Positions 23,865 through 35,796 of a stretch of 64,000 nt of DNA are shown in pieces. Location: assembly GCA_026874595.1 (NCBI GenBank), contig CM049310.1:50283058-50347057 (forward strand), read 5' to 3'. The stretch is from Sipunculus nudus (Eukaryota > Annelida > Sipuncula > Golfingiida > Sipunculidae). The notes beneath the pieces were generated by a model. The model did no database searches and was not told the DNA's origin. It worked only from the letters and a program-made list of their open reading frames with translations. A program made the translations under genes and the position numbers. How positions within the stretch are numbered: the first letter of the stretch is position 1; the number at the start of each line of letters is the position of its first letter.

Positions 23865-25400
23865 ATACGGGTAGTCGACAAGCGACTACTTGTATCCGCC
23901 TAAATCAGAGTGGAACGGGTGAAGTGTTGCATATTAGCATGGATGTCTGCAGCCAAATTGTGTATGTAGGTTGCGCTACCTACGAAAAAATCCAGAAAGC
24001 TCTATACACATGCAAAACTTTGGCCCAATCGGTCAAACGGTTCCCAAGATATGAGCTTGGATATCTGCTGCATAAACTAGAATGCAGGTGGCGCCACCTG
24101 TCATAAAATCAAGAGAGCTGTCAGGGATGTATAAACTTGCAAAATTTTAGGCAGATATGTCAAACCACTGCCGAGATATGAGTGATTTTATCCCATGGCA
24201 GACAAACAGATGGGAGCTGTGCAAACATGGCTGCAGGTGGCGCCACCAGTTTTGCATATGATAGAGAGCTATGTGAGATTTATACTAATGCAAAATTTTG
24301 GCCCAATCGGTCAAACGGTTCCCTAGATATGAGCTTGGATGTCTGTAGCGTAAACTTGATTGTAGGTGGCGCCACCTGTCATAAAATCAGAAAAGCTATC
24401 CAGGATGTATAAGCATGCCCAATTTCAGGTGAATTAGTCAAACCACTGCAGAGATATGAGTGATTTTAACCCAAGGCAGACGAACAGATGGACACTGTGC
24501 AAACATGGTTGCAGGTGGTGCCACCATTTTCGGTGTATGTTATAAAGCTCTCCAAGGGCTACATTTGTGCAAAAAAGTTTTCCTGATCGGTCAAACAGTT
24601 CCCGAGATATGAGCTTGGATGTCTGCAGCGTAAACGTGAATGTAGGTGGCGCCACCTGTCATTAAATCAGAAAAGCTATCTAGGATGTATACGCATGCCA
24701 AATTTCAGGTGAATTAGTCAAGTCACTGCAGAGATATGAGTGATTTTAACCCAAGGCAGACAAACAGATGGACACTGTGCAAACATGGTTGCAGGTGGCG
24801 CCACCATTTTTGGTGTATATTATAAAGCTCTCCAAGGGCTACATTTGTGCAAAAGAATTTTCCTGATCGGTCAAACGGTTCCCGAGATATGAGCTTGGAT
24901 GTCTGCAGCGTAAACGTGAATGTAGGTGGCGCCACCTGTCATAAAATCAGAAAAGCTATCCAGGATGTTTACGCATGCCCAATTTCAGGTGAATTAGTCA
25001 AGTCACTGCAGAGATATGAGTGATTTTAACCCAAGGCAGACGAACAGATGGACACTGTGCAAACATGGTTGCAGATGGCGCCACCATTTTTGGTGTATGT
25101 TATAAAGCTCTCCGAGGGCTACATTTGTGCAAAAAAATTTTCCTGATCGGTCAAACGGTTCCCGAGATATGTGGGTTTATGTGTGGAAACAGACGCACAA
25201 ACGGACGCAGAGCGCAAAGGAAAGGTCAGAGGTCAAAACAAAATCGGGGCGCAGCAGTTCACATGTGACCAGAACATAATCCCGGGTTTCGGAAAATTCC
25301 GCCCAGCGGACACGGAGGAGTTCTCCGGACACCTACGCGGCGGCGGCGGCCAGCTGAAAACATAGTATCCGCAAAACTGTTTTGGCGGATACAATTAATC
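23865..25400 (+). mobile_element. Pearl/Helentron-like non-autonomous element with tandem core
   Basis: A central tandem array (23930-25185) is flanked by single-copy ends that share an 11-bp inverted pair: TTGTATCCGCC at 23890-23900 and GGCGGATACAA at 25384-25394. A hairpin GTAGTCG-ACAAG-CGACTAC lies at 23871-23889 and another with 8-bp stem GTATCCGC/GCGGATAC at 25365-25392. Tandem core repeats between subterminal inverted repeats with a terminal hairpin resemble the pearl and HINE elements described in bivalves. That assignment is by architecture only. No protein is encoded. Confidence 0.5.
23930..25185 (+). repeat. 280-bp dimeric tandem array, about 4.5 copies
   Basis: The phrase GAGATATGAGTGATTTTA starts at about 24173, 24451, 24731 and 25011, giving periods of 278, 280 and 280 bp. 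Each unit is a dimer of two roughly 140-bp halves, both carrying GGTGGCGCCACC (for example 24086, 24235, 24363, 24643, 24791, 24923). Several copies have the perfect palindrome CAGGTGGCGCCACCTG. Later units are nearly identical, the first is most diverged. The ORFs at 24434-24655 and 24723-24935 (minus) are frames within two repeat units. Confidence 0.9.
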
Positions 25401-27001
25401 ATGATGAATTCATACCATCTTTTACATAGTTTTCCATCATGCATGTCCAACTTTCATATTTCATTTTACCTTTATCGATAATAACAGAGTATTGCCTAGT
25501 TTGTCTGTTACAAAATGTTGTTTCTTTGCAGATTCTGTAGGCCCTGTTCTTAGTCATTTATGCATATCAATTTCGTTCTTACAAATTTTATTAATGATAC
25601 CCATGATGAATAAAGTCTGAGACATCATTAAACACAATGATACATTTTCACAACCTTTTATCTACCAGTATAATTGTACTATTATCAATAGTAACACATG
25701 CAGTCTACAACTGCCTAGTGAGTCTGTTGCAAAATGTTTGTTTGATGAGGTTCAGTTAGCCATGTTTTTAGACATTTAAGCCAGTCAATTTTATTCTTAC
25801 AAATTTTATAAATGATGCCCATGATGAATACAGACTGAGTCATCATTAAAAAATAACCTTCATCAACCATTTATTTCACCAATAGTTCCACTGTCAAGTA
25901 TTGCCTGATTATGCAGTCTTGTTGCATATTGGTTTAAACATTTATTTCTATTGAATTGTACAAGTAGCACAAAAGTGCTAATGAACATACTTTTCAGTAA
26001 AATTGCATATTGTGTTGCAAACGACTTTTATGCATACCATTTTCCTTGTCATATAATTTCCATCTGCAGTTAACCATCTTTCTCTGTTAATTCCATGCAT
26101 GGTATAAGCTATGTTAATTCCATGCATGATATAAGTGAAGTTTGTTTTTCATTTCAGTATAAAAGATAAAAAAAACATGCTGTATTGAAATCTCAAGAAA
26201 TCTCCTAATCATCTGGTATCAACTTGAAAAAATGGAAAATTGCAGAGTTGCTTGATCCTTGTATCATGTTTTCAAACTGACCAGTATGTATAAAAAATTA
26301 GCCCTTCAAGAAGAAATGGTTGTTTGTTATTTGTAATATTTCTAAAATGTTCAATGTGGTCATGTTGAGGCAAGATCTTTTCACTTGTGTTGAAAAAAAA
26401 CTGGTCTGCTTAAGTCTGGAAGGTTTGAGGCAAATACAAAAGGCTATATGGCATAAAGAAATGTGCATGAAAAGTTGACATCACTAGTACACAAAAAGAA
26501 CTGAACCCTAAGATTTAAAAACGTTGGTTTTGTACACATAGATTAAGTTGCCTACATTAAATATAAATCACAACTGGAACTGATGATTGTAATATAAAAA
26601 AAATGCATGCAATTGCCTTGAACAAATATATCAAATTTTATCCTTGCCTTTTACTTGATGATGATATTATAATTATACTGAGCTTGTTCTCAGTTTTCAT
26701 GTGTCACATTATGATAATTTCCACAAAACATTGGTACAGAAGATTAATCTGGAATATTTCAGTTAACTGTACTCAGGTTTCTTTACAAATGATGTCCACG
26801 ATGAATACAGTCTTGATATCTTTAAAAAACTGAATGGTGACTGACATCAATCATTTACATCATTTTTCATCATCAGTGTTCATCTTCCGTTTTACTTTCA
26901 CAACAATAATATATTATATTGTCTGGTCAATTTGATGCAAAATGTTGTTTATTTGAAAGTTCATTGGGCCTGTTGTCATTTATTAATCTATATCAGTTAT
27001 T

Positions 27002-28181
27002 GCTCAGCTGACTAAGTCTTCTGAGCTCGATCACTATATGTTCTCCGTCAGTCCATGGTCAATAAAAAGTCTCATTAGAAACCTGAAATTAGGTCACTGT
27101 GACCTATATCCCCCGAGCCAGTGGGCTTGTAAGTACCCCCAGAACAATTAAAAATTTGACATATAACATCTAGTACCTTGATAATCAATGCATTGATTTT
27201 CATGAATCTTGCGTTTAATATGGACCATGACTAGTTTTGTCAATTCCTGAAAAATGGTTGTGCCACCTTCATTTTTTTCTAATTTATACTATTTTTGTTT
27301 AAAGTTTTAAGACAAAAATGACGGCGATCATGTCAGTTTCTCAGCTGTGGTTTCATTTAGTGTCCTTAAACCTGATGTGTTAATTGATCATAAATAAAGG
27401 TGACTGTAGGTGCCCAGTCATCACCCTGTCCATCCTTCTATTTGTCAGTCTGTCAGACCATCAGTCCATCCACAATTTTTTTTCCAGATGATAACTCCAG
27501 ATTGAATTGAGATGTGGATTTCAACCTTTACTTATATGGGTAACAACAAAGTAAGAACCCATGTTGATTTTGGGGTCATGAATTTCCAAGGTCATGATCA
27601 CAGAGCCAATTTCTGTAAAAAGATTTAATTTGGATGCATTTTAAGCCAAACTTTTCATCACAAACCTTCCATCTTCTAGATTCTTTTTGATTTTGTGGTG
27701 ACAGGATCAAAGATTAAGGTCACAGGGCCAAACCATTGACAAATTAGTTTATGGACAGAAATTTGGAAGTTTGGATAGACAGATTAGCTTTAAACTTGAT
27801 TTTTATTGACCCACTACTAAATTAAGAATAATTTTGATTTCAGGGTCTTGAGGTCAAAGGTGAAGGTCACCAGTCTTACACCATTGAAAAAATTGTGCAT
27901 GCATTGAAAATCAAACTTTTCATTGTAAACCTTCCATCTTTAACATGTGGCTTACCTGTCTAGGTTGAAGGAATCTGTAGATTGTGGTTACCTAGTCAAA
28001 AGTCAACGTCACTGGATCCATCTTTTGTAAAAGATTGTTATAAAAATCAATATGGTGCATGTTCAAGGATAGCAAGTTCTCAGATTTCAGGTGTAAAAGT
28101 CACAGGACCCACATTTTGAAAAAGCCTAAAAAATATCCTTATAGATAAATCAGCTCAGCATCAGGACCCATGGGTATTTAG
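27002..28181 (+). mobile_element. Bivalve-type repeat copy with target-site duplication
   Basis: Starts GCTCAGCTGACTAAGTC and ends CAGCATCAGGACCCATGGGTATTTAG. TTATT lies on both sides (26997-27001 and 28182-28186), and removing the insert restores the array unit phrase running from TATATCAGTTATT into CTTACAAAT. This fixes one copy's ends. No gene is encoded; the interior contains phrases such as AAGGTCATGATCACAG typical of the family. Confidence 0.6.
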
Positions 28182-28700
28182 TTATTCTTACAAATATGTA
28201 GAAGTCAGTGATGAATACACTGGCTGAGCCATGACAAAAAAATTAATTATAAGCATGTCCCATAATTAACATGATTTTTCATCATGAATAGTCAACCTTC
28301 ATCTGCCATTTATTTCACGAACAGTTCCCTAGGTGTTGCCTGGTCAGTCTGTTGGACATTGGTTGTTTGCCAGTTCCATTTTTCTTGTTGTTAGTCATTG
28401 ATTCTTATAAATTTCATCCTTATGAATGTTTACAATGATGTCAGTGATGAATTAGGGTGTCCGTTATCATTACAGTATGTGGCATCATTGAGAAATTGAT
28501 GATAATCTTTTCACATTTTAAATGATTTTTCACAAGGAATATTCATCGTTCATCAGCCATTTTTTTCAACATGTATCATTTATTTCACCAACATTACCTC
28601 TATCAAGTGTAGGCAGTGGTCAGCCTGTTTAACATTCATTGCTTGTTGCCAAAGTCTTTTATGCATATCATTATCGTTCTTACAAATTTTTTATAAATGA

Positions 28701-30263
28701 TATATGATGAATACACGGACATTATTTTGAAAATCTTTTCACATCTTTTACATGATATTTCATCATGGATGCTCATTTATTTATTACATTTCATTGTCAT
28801 ATCATTTTTTCAACAATTAACCATTTTCATATTTTAATGCCATTCATGATGCAACAGAAGATTATTTTACTTTCCTCGTAAGTTTTATCATATAATTTCA
28901 TCATACTGTTATCATCTTTCTGTACATGACATGTATGGATTTAGGAAATTTTTTTTAAATATTCCTCTTACTTTATATTCCTTTCATAACATCTTAAACA
29001 TGATTTTCCACCATAAATATTTATGCTTCATCTTCTATTTACCCGTATTTCAACAAACATTCCCATTTATTTCACCATGATTATTTTACTACTATCTAGT
29101 ATTTTTCTGTCTGTTGCACTTTATTTGCACATGTTGTAAACTTATTTTACACGCATCATTTTCACTGTATGACTAATTCCTCATATACTTGTTCCATACA
29201 TTATATAAGATAAGATTATTTAATTTTCTTCTTACTTCACCATTATTCCATCATGCCTGTGATGTCAAATTAAAAAAGACACATTCTGAGACATCAAGAG
29301 ATTTCCCAATCATCTTGGATCAACTTGATTTAAATGCATAGATATTAGCTTGTCTTGATTAATTGCCTTGTTTTCCTCCAAATGACAAGGAATGTTTTAA
29401 TACGTCTCTCAAGTTAAAAACATTGTTTGCAACCTGCAAGATTTCTTAAATGTTCCAAATAGTCATTTTAAGGCAAGATATTATAATGGTTAATTACAAC
29501 ATCACTTGTATGGTGATGAACAATTCTATTAAAGTCGGGAAGACTTGAGGCAAAACTGAGAGCCTATGACATAAAGAAATGCGCATGAAGAAAGCAGCAG
29601 TGCACTGAAAAATTGGGACAGCCTCAGTATGTAGGATTCACAAATAGTTGCCATCTTTCTAATGAAATCACAACTGATGAGAAAAAAATTTAAAATGCAT
29701 AAAATTGCCTATTTTAACTTCCATTGAGGTGAGGGTTTCCTAGCATATAGGCCCCTTTTGCTATATTTTAAACAGCATTACATACTTCCGATTTGTACAC
29801 CACAATTATGCAATAACAATGATTGGTGTTAAAGCAGTTGAAGCCTTCTGTTAGCTGTCAGTTATCTTAGTCCACAAAGGCTCTTTGTTAGCCTTTATAC
29901 ACTGCTGATGCATGTCTGAAGAAGATGTAAACAATTTCTGTTAAAGTTTTTGAAGTCCCAACAGCAGAGCTGCTAAACAATGTGATTTATGAACTTGCAG
30001 TTGTTGTTTTTCCAGTTTACTTTTACCAAACCCGTTCTCAAGGGGTCATACGTTGCCTCCACAATTAAAGACACCCAGACATGAACTGTGGTGCTGTATT
30101 TTGTGTGTTCCTCCTGATATACCTACATTGTCTTTAAATGTCACTTAAGTGTCATCTGCATTAGCTAGGCGCCATTATTCAAAGAAAAGAATAGATAGCT
30201 TGAACCTTTCCTTACTCTGCATACAGATTTTGTCTTAAAGATATTCTTTTACTTTGCATTTTT
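28701..30263. other. AT-rich stretch without recognised genes
   Basis: I find no coding, RNA or sharply bounded repeat here. Short resemblances to the divergent array (CATCATGGATGCTCAT phrases) continue to about 29260. The remainder looks unique. Confidence 0.35.
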
Positions 30264-30568
30264 GCTCAGCTGACAAATTCATCCTAGCTATAGCAATCAC
30301 TCTTTGTCCGTCATTCATACGTCTGTCAGTTAACCAGGGACAAATAGTAAACGCTGGACCAAAAATCTTTGGACTTGACATTCAGGGAGGTCCATAATAA
30401 ATTCTCCTTGGAAACCTGAAATTACGTCTCTTTTACCCATATCCTCCGAGCTATGGGGCTCATAAGTATCCCTTCCCCCCAAATAATAAAAAAAATTGAT
30501 ACAAAAGCTCCAGTATCTGAATATCTAATGTATTGATCGCCATGATTCTTTGCATGCATGTAGATCAT

Positions 30569-30599
<31 letters not shown>

Positions 30600-31068
30600 T
30601 CTCAGTTTCTGCAGACTGGTGGCGCTACCTGTACCTTTTTGCATTTTTAGCTCAGATGACTGAAATAATCTGAGCTATAATGATCACCCTTTGTCCACCC
30701 AACCGTCCGGCTGTTAACAGGGCACATATTGTAACAAAAAGCCCAGAAGCCTGACCCTGTGCATCCTGCAAGGTCCTCAAAAGTTTACTCAGAAACCTGA
30801 AATAAGGTCACTGTTACCTATATTCTCAGAGTTACGGAGCTTGTTTGAGCACTCCAGAAATATTGTAACAAGTATATACAAATTACCAGATTAGGCTGGA
30901 TGGTTTATTAAATTTTGTGAGCCTTTGGGTCTTGATGAACTTAAGCCTATATGCATAAATATGCATGAATGATGATGACACCTACATAATCTTAATAAGT
31001 TGCCTGTGCAAGGACATAATGTCAATATGTCAGTTCGCAGAGTGTCATGACCTATGGTTCACTTGTTA
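30264..31068 (+). repeat. Two nested or adjoining bivalve-type repeat copies with a 29-G run
   Basis: One copy opens TTTGCTCAGCTGACAAAT at about 30261. A second opens TTTTTAGCTCAGATGACTG at about 30645 before the first has reached a closing word. A single closing word, GTGTCATGACCTATGGTTCACTTGTT, ends at about 31068. The run of 29 G at 30569-30597 lies where other copies read CATGGACTG, so it is an expansion or an assembly artefact. Confidence 0.6.
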
Positions 31069-32582
31069 TGTCTGTTGCAGATGACATTTTTATCATAAGA
31101 AAAGCTTCAGGAACTTAATTGAACATGGCCTTTTCATCATCTGTTCCTATTACCAGACTGCCATTTTCTGTTAGTGAAACATTCTTTCGTGTGCATTATA
31201 AAGAATATTTATATTCCTCTAATTCACATGAATAATTTGTGCATATGAGGACCCAAGATCTTTAAAATAAAAGACCTGTCAAAATTCCAGTATGACGGAC
31301 AGAGCATAATTTGGGATTTCCTTTTGCACACCCGTCTTCAAAGGGGATATGTTTGATCTTCCTCAAATTCCCAGATGTTTGGTGCCCATGTCAAATAACA
31401 GGCATTGTTTAATATGGCACCAGAGTACAATTTGATTTTTTCGAATGCATTATCTTAAAGAGGATGTTTGATCTTTCTCAAATTCACAGGGATGATTGTT
31501 GCCCCAAGGGTGATCTTTGATCATTAAACTCTTTGTCCTTTTAAATCCAGTATTGCTCGAACGTTAATACTTCAAAATCCTCTCCTGTACATGTCTCAGT
31601 AATCGAAGAGATATTGTCCTGAGATATTCCTGAAGATCGGTCGCTTCTGGGATAGATTTCAGATTAATCTGACATACACTATGGCCAAAGGGTTGCCATA
31701 TTGAGGGACTGGCCACTGTGGGGCCTAATTGAGGACTGTTAGCTAATTCTACCTAGTTTTATAGAAAATACCTCTCTTTGCCTGCCTTGAAGTGATCTTT
31801 AATTGTGCTCTCAGAATGGATTTTTAGTGGGCCTTCTGTGAAACTTATCTAGCTCCTGATACAAAACCAATCCAGTCATAGACTGCTCTAGAGTGTCAGA
31901 GATATACCTGTGAACGTCATCAGGTGGTCTCTTGAGACGATCAACTTTTATCACGACCATGCAGGTATGAATTTCAAGTAAACATTAGCCAGAAGAGAAA
32001 ATTATTTGCTTAGGAAATAAATATATTTCTAACACACAGCATTAACTTATAATTTTTAAAGTTGGATATTCACAGTTGCAGCATGAACCGTTTCTCTTCC
32101 TTTATGGGGGGGGGGGGGGGGGAGTTAGGCTTGTCATCTGCCATACCTGTTGAATGACAGACTGAGAGAGGTTGTTGACTTGTATGAATCTGGTTGCTAT
32201 TTCATTGGTTTTGCCCATTTGGAATTTCACAGTTAATGCAGCACTATTCTTTATGACTTTATTCTTTATGATCTTATTGCATCATCTTCCTTTCTTCCTT
32301 GTTGTAACCTTGGCATTTTCCTTCCTTCTTGTTGTTACCATGGCATCGTTCATCCTTGTTGTTACCATGGCTTCTTCCTACTTTCCTCTTGTTACCTGGG
32401 GCTCCCTATCCACACGTACAAAACGAAACAGCTGGCTCAACACTTCTTGAATCATTCACACATGGATGAATAGCTGCTTGCTCTAGAATTGAAGTGATGC
32501 CTATTATTTGTCGAAGGTGCTGTCGGTGGTGGACAAAGAAATGTAGAGCATCCGTCAGTCTTTCCATCAGTTCATCACAGAT
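31069..32582. other. Stretch without recognised genes; G-run and short minisatellite
   Basis: A G-run lies at 32107-32122. At 32280-32395 a 25-35-bp unit with CTTGTTGTTACCATGGCTTC is repeated about four times and creates the hydrophobic open frame at 32172-32450, which I do not believe is a gene. The rest shows nothing supportable. Confidence 0.4.
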
Positions 32583-32975
32583 ATGTTAACGCAATAACTC
32601 GAAAAGAATTTGAGGCACAGTCACCAAACTTGCAGCAATGATGCACCTTATCAAGGGCTAGGTCAGGTTTGAACATGGGTGACCTTGACATATTTTCAAG
32701 GTCACAGTGCCAATAAAGCTAAAATGATGTTAACGCAATAACTCAAACAGAATTTGAGTTACAGTTGCAAAACTTACAGCATTGATGCACCTTATCATGG
32801 GCTACGTCAAGTTTGAACATGGATGACCTTGATATATTTTCAAGGTCACAGTGGCAGTAAAGCTAAAATGATGTTAACGCAATAACTCAAACAGAATTTG
32901 AGGTACAGTTGCCAAACTTACAGCATTGATGCACCTTATCATAGGCTAGGTCAAGTTTGAATATGAATGACCTTG
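32583..32975 (+). repeat. 144-bp tandem repeat, about 2.7 copies
   Basis: ATGTTAACGCAATAACTC begins at 32583, 32727 and 32871, an exact 144-bp period. Each unit ends with TTCAAGGTCACAGTG and AAAGCTAAAATG. The third copy breaks off at GAATGACCTTGACG where the Merlin-like fragment begins. Confidence 0.9.
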
Positions 32976-32984
32976 ACGCTTTAT

Positions 32985-33420
32985 CAATTTGATATTTATC
33001 GATATTGAATTCGTGTGGGCGCCAGTTAGGGGGATCTTTGAAATGCTCCGAAGGAATGACCATTTGATGTGTGAAACAATGCTCAGAAAGACACTTATAA
33101 GCAGCCCCACAATTTGAAATTATCACGGAGCCTTTCCTATGTGTTTTTTGATCACAGTAGTAGTCTCTGTGTGGCACAGCAAACATGAAAAGTTTGCTTT
33201 TATCTACCATTTTCCTCCCCCTAAAGACCCCCCCCCCCCCTACTTCACGGCCACGATTATACTTCCTCTGAGAAAATTTCAATTCGTCCATTTCCACTTC
33301 TACCCCCACTCGATATTTGCACCACTCTCAGAATGTCTTTATAAACTTTTTTCACACATCTCCCTGGCAGACGAACAAGAATCCACTAATGTATTAGCAC
33401 TGCATTCCAGTTCTGTTTGA
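32985..33420 (-). pseudogene. Merlin (ISXO2-like) transposase fragment, decayed
   Basis: On the minus strand the reading VEMDELKFSQRKYNRGR matches the start of the ISXO2/IS1016-type DDE domain, where VExDESKFxxRKYxRGR is usual. It continues to KGSVIISNCGAAYKCL and YTHQ-like CFTHQMVIPSEHFKDP, the second catalytic block. The canonical IISDC aspartate is Asn here (ISNC), so the second catalytic residue is lost. Upstream, ELECSANTLVDS and CEKSL lie in another frame, so at least one shift precedes the DDE block. The N-terminus and terminal repeats were not found. The family performs cut-and-paste transposition; this copy cannot. Confidence 0.8.
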
Positions 33421-33850
33421 ATCTGCTTTTGGGCCATACCTATGGTCCACAAAAATGTTAACTGTAAAATCTCTTTAAAGGTGAGATTGAACTGGTCAAA
33501 CCCAGATCAGTGCCGGATCGACAATTTCTGATCATGTTTGGGTTGTCTCTTCTGGCAATGCCATTGGACTAAATCGCTCATATTTTCCTCTGGCATACTG
33601 ACTAGTTTTCATTCTTACATTTGGGACATGCCCTACCCTTCACGATTAGTTCATTCTCAAAAAGCCATTGCTCCGTTACAACTTTGCATATTAGAATCTT
33701 TCTGACAAGCTTTGTTTAAGTTAAATGTATTTAACTCCAAATTTATCTCTCCTTTATTCCTTTGTAACTATTAAGTACACAAAGAACCGCATATATGTGG
33801 GACGGTCCATGGGCGGAGGGAAAACACAAAATTACTGTATTCCTTCTATT

Positions 33851-34560
33851 CTATCCGTATATGGACATTAAATACATGTACAACTGAAACCCCTCGAAGT
33901 TCGATTCGTCATATTCTTTGGCTCCAAACAGGGCGTCCAATTCCGCTTGGCTGCATCGCACGTTAGTGTCCCAGCCTCTGTTATCGGTGACATAATCGAC
34001 CTTGACTGATGCAATTTCGTCGTCAACGGAATCTTGCCAGATTAGATCGTCTAGACTTTCGTCCATAGTGTTCGAGAAGCAAAGAAAACTGAGGGCGGCT
34101 ACCTCAAGAAACCTGGCCTGGGATTGGTGACTAAATGGGTTAAAGCTGCCTGGGAAGACCTTCTGCCTCAGATGGTCAAGCCCAGTGTGGCTTGACCATC
34201 TGAGGCAGAAGGTCTTCCCAGGCAGCTTAAACCCATTTAGTCACCAATCCCAGGCCAGGTTTCTTGAGGTAGCCGCCCTCAGTTTTCTTTGCCATACCCA
34301 ACGCCATCCCTTTCTGCCAGGATGAACGTATACGGTCCTTAAACGGCTTGTTCAAAACTACATCTAGAGGCTGGAGGACACCCGTGAGACCACCAGGAAT
34401 AACGGCCTCCAGAGTCCGGCGGGATTCAGGGTCTCCTTGATCATCGTTGTCAGATGGTCACGACAGTGGTCCCTCACCACTATCGAGGGCTATTGTAGAA
34501 GGGACCCAGGGTTCAAGTAGGTACACCACATCGAAAATGACAAAATGTGCAATAAATTAA
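33851..34560 (-). pseudogene. Pogo/Tigger-like (DDE_1) transposase fragment, rearranged
   Basis: Minus-strand frames read DHCRDHLT (near 34460), then after a shift IPGGLTGVLQPLDVVLNKPF, SSWQKGMALGMAKKTEGGYLK and LGLVTKWV, the C-terminal DDE_1 block shared by pogo, Tigger and jerky-type transposases. Left of the palindrome the same strand resumes SNTMDESLDDLIWQDS, which matches the ISNAxDGxEDD tail of this family, and ends LMSIYG at 33851. Between them a 104-bp inverted copy of the preceding coding segment has been added, replacing or displacing the expected KSFKKC region. The right-arm reading hits TAA after TKWV. N-terminal DNA-binding domain and most of the DDE core are not seen. Confidence 0.8.
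34079..34292. repeat. Near-perfect 104-bp fold-back palindrome
   Basis: Left arm 34079-34182 and right arm 34189-34292 are reverse complements with one mismatch (GGTTAAAGC against GGTTTAAGC), separated by the 6-bp spacer CAGTGT. The arms contain transposase coding sequence. The right arm is in the original minus orientation; the left arm is the inverted copy, and on the plus strand it reads TKWVKAAWEDLLPQMVK without the stop found in the right arm. Confidence 0.95.
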
Positions 34561-35796
34561 TTTAATATATATATTCATAAACTGATCACTTGGGCAAGTA
34601 TAACTAAAATACATTAATGACAAAACAAACATGGTTCTAATCCTCTATCCTGCTAGCAGCCTTAAGCCACACAGTGAGTAAATTAATGCATGGTTACAGG
34701 CACCTGGTTATCAAACAGTGTCTAGTTCCGGATGTTGTTATCATGCCCCCCGGCAGGGAAGACGTGTTGTTTTCAGTTGTGTTACAGGCGTCGGCGTCTG
34801 TAGGATATATTGTGAACGCGATAACATTTGAAGGGCTGCATATTATTCTCCCAAAATTTGAAACACTTATTGTTCCTATCAACATCTCGGACAAGATTGA
34901 CTTTCATCTTCAACCCCACAAAGTATTTGTGGAGTATTTCACATTTTGTCCTCCAATATGGTACACAAAATGTTCCTACCAAGTTCAGCGAGGAGTTTGA
35001 AAACTGAAAACCAGGATCTTTAAGGTCAAATAAACCGAATTATAGTATTTGTCTTGTAAACACTTTAACGTATGAAGTATTGTATATTTTCCCCTCACTT
35101 TTGACATACAAAGTGTTTTTACTGATTTCTTGGAATGTTTTGGGTACTGGTGACTTTGGTCTTGATCTTCAAGGTCAAATTTTCGCAAATCTATCATTGT
35201 AACCCACAATTTTGGAAGTACTGAAGATTTTTCACAGCAGTTCTTTCTGCCAAAATCTCATCAAAATTTAAACAGCGGTGAGTTTACCGTCCCCAATGTT
35301 CATTACTTTAAATTCATTTGGCAATAACAGGTACATACTCATACAATACAAGATATAAAATACATAGCACATACTGATAAAGCGAGAAAAGTACTAAAGT
35401 TAGAAACTTGCTTTCATAGCGGTTCTTTTCTCAGGATGGCTGGCAGGAAGTGTAGTTTTGGCTTACATTTATACAATTGCGCTGAATAGATATATATTTC
35501 ACCTTGATAAGATTACTGAGACTATTTAAGATTTTTGCTATAACTGTAATTAAACAAAAAAAAATATAATATATACAAGGGTTTTTCATTCTGTTATGGT
35601 TGCAATTTTACCATGGAATAGACCATGCGTAGTGCAACCACTGCTCATATTTCATTTATATATCTCATTATTTATCGATTCATACTGATTTAGATTACAT
35701 TTAGATTTGAAGATACGCTTTTCTCATTAGGACGTACTTCCTCCAGTTCCACGAACTTTTGTAGCAGGGTAGCCTTTAGACCCTTCCGAATATTAC
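34561..35796. other. Unassigned stretch, partly bivalve-type dispersed repeat
   Basis: The plus frame at 34674-35000 and its overlapping minus frames are open over 66-108 codons but match nothing I know. The text includes AAGGTCAAAT and CTTCAAGGTCAAATTT phrases typical of dispersed repeats elsewhere in the window. I regard it as repeat-derived. Confidence 0.35.

Larger units (their letters stand above)
23392..28700 (+). repeat. Old divergent satellite-like array
   Basis: A unit containing 'TTGCAAAATGTTGTTT', 'GTCATTTATGTATATCA', 'TTCTTACAAATTTTATAAATGATG' and 'GATGAATACAGTCTGAG' recurs near 23750, 25515, 25740, 26780-26990, 28190, 28430 and 28690, at irregular spacing and with strong divergence. 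One unit near 23392-23450 is inverted against 23748-23805 (arms of about 55-65 bp). Younger elements have inserted in it: the 280-bp array element at 23.9-25.4 kb and a bivalve-type repeat copy at 27002-28181. Confidence 0.55.

Noticed and set aside
24434-24935. Two nearly identical minus-strand proteins of about 70 residues, suggesting a duplicated gene
   Set aside because: They are frames through successive 280-bp satellite units.
23930-25185. CRISPR-like array of regularly spaced palindromes
   Set aside because: The spacing is 280/140 bp, the intervening sequences repeat too, and the genome is animal.
32172-32450. 92-residue hydrophobic plus-strand frame resembling a membrane protein
   Set aside because: Hydrophobicity comes from a CTTGTTGTTACCATGG minisatellite and T-rich text. 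No family match.
34674-35000. 108-codon plus-strand frame with two overlapping minus frames
   Set aside because: No recognisable domain, three overlapping frames of similar length, and repeat-family phrases nearby.
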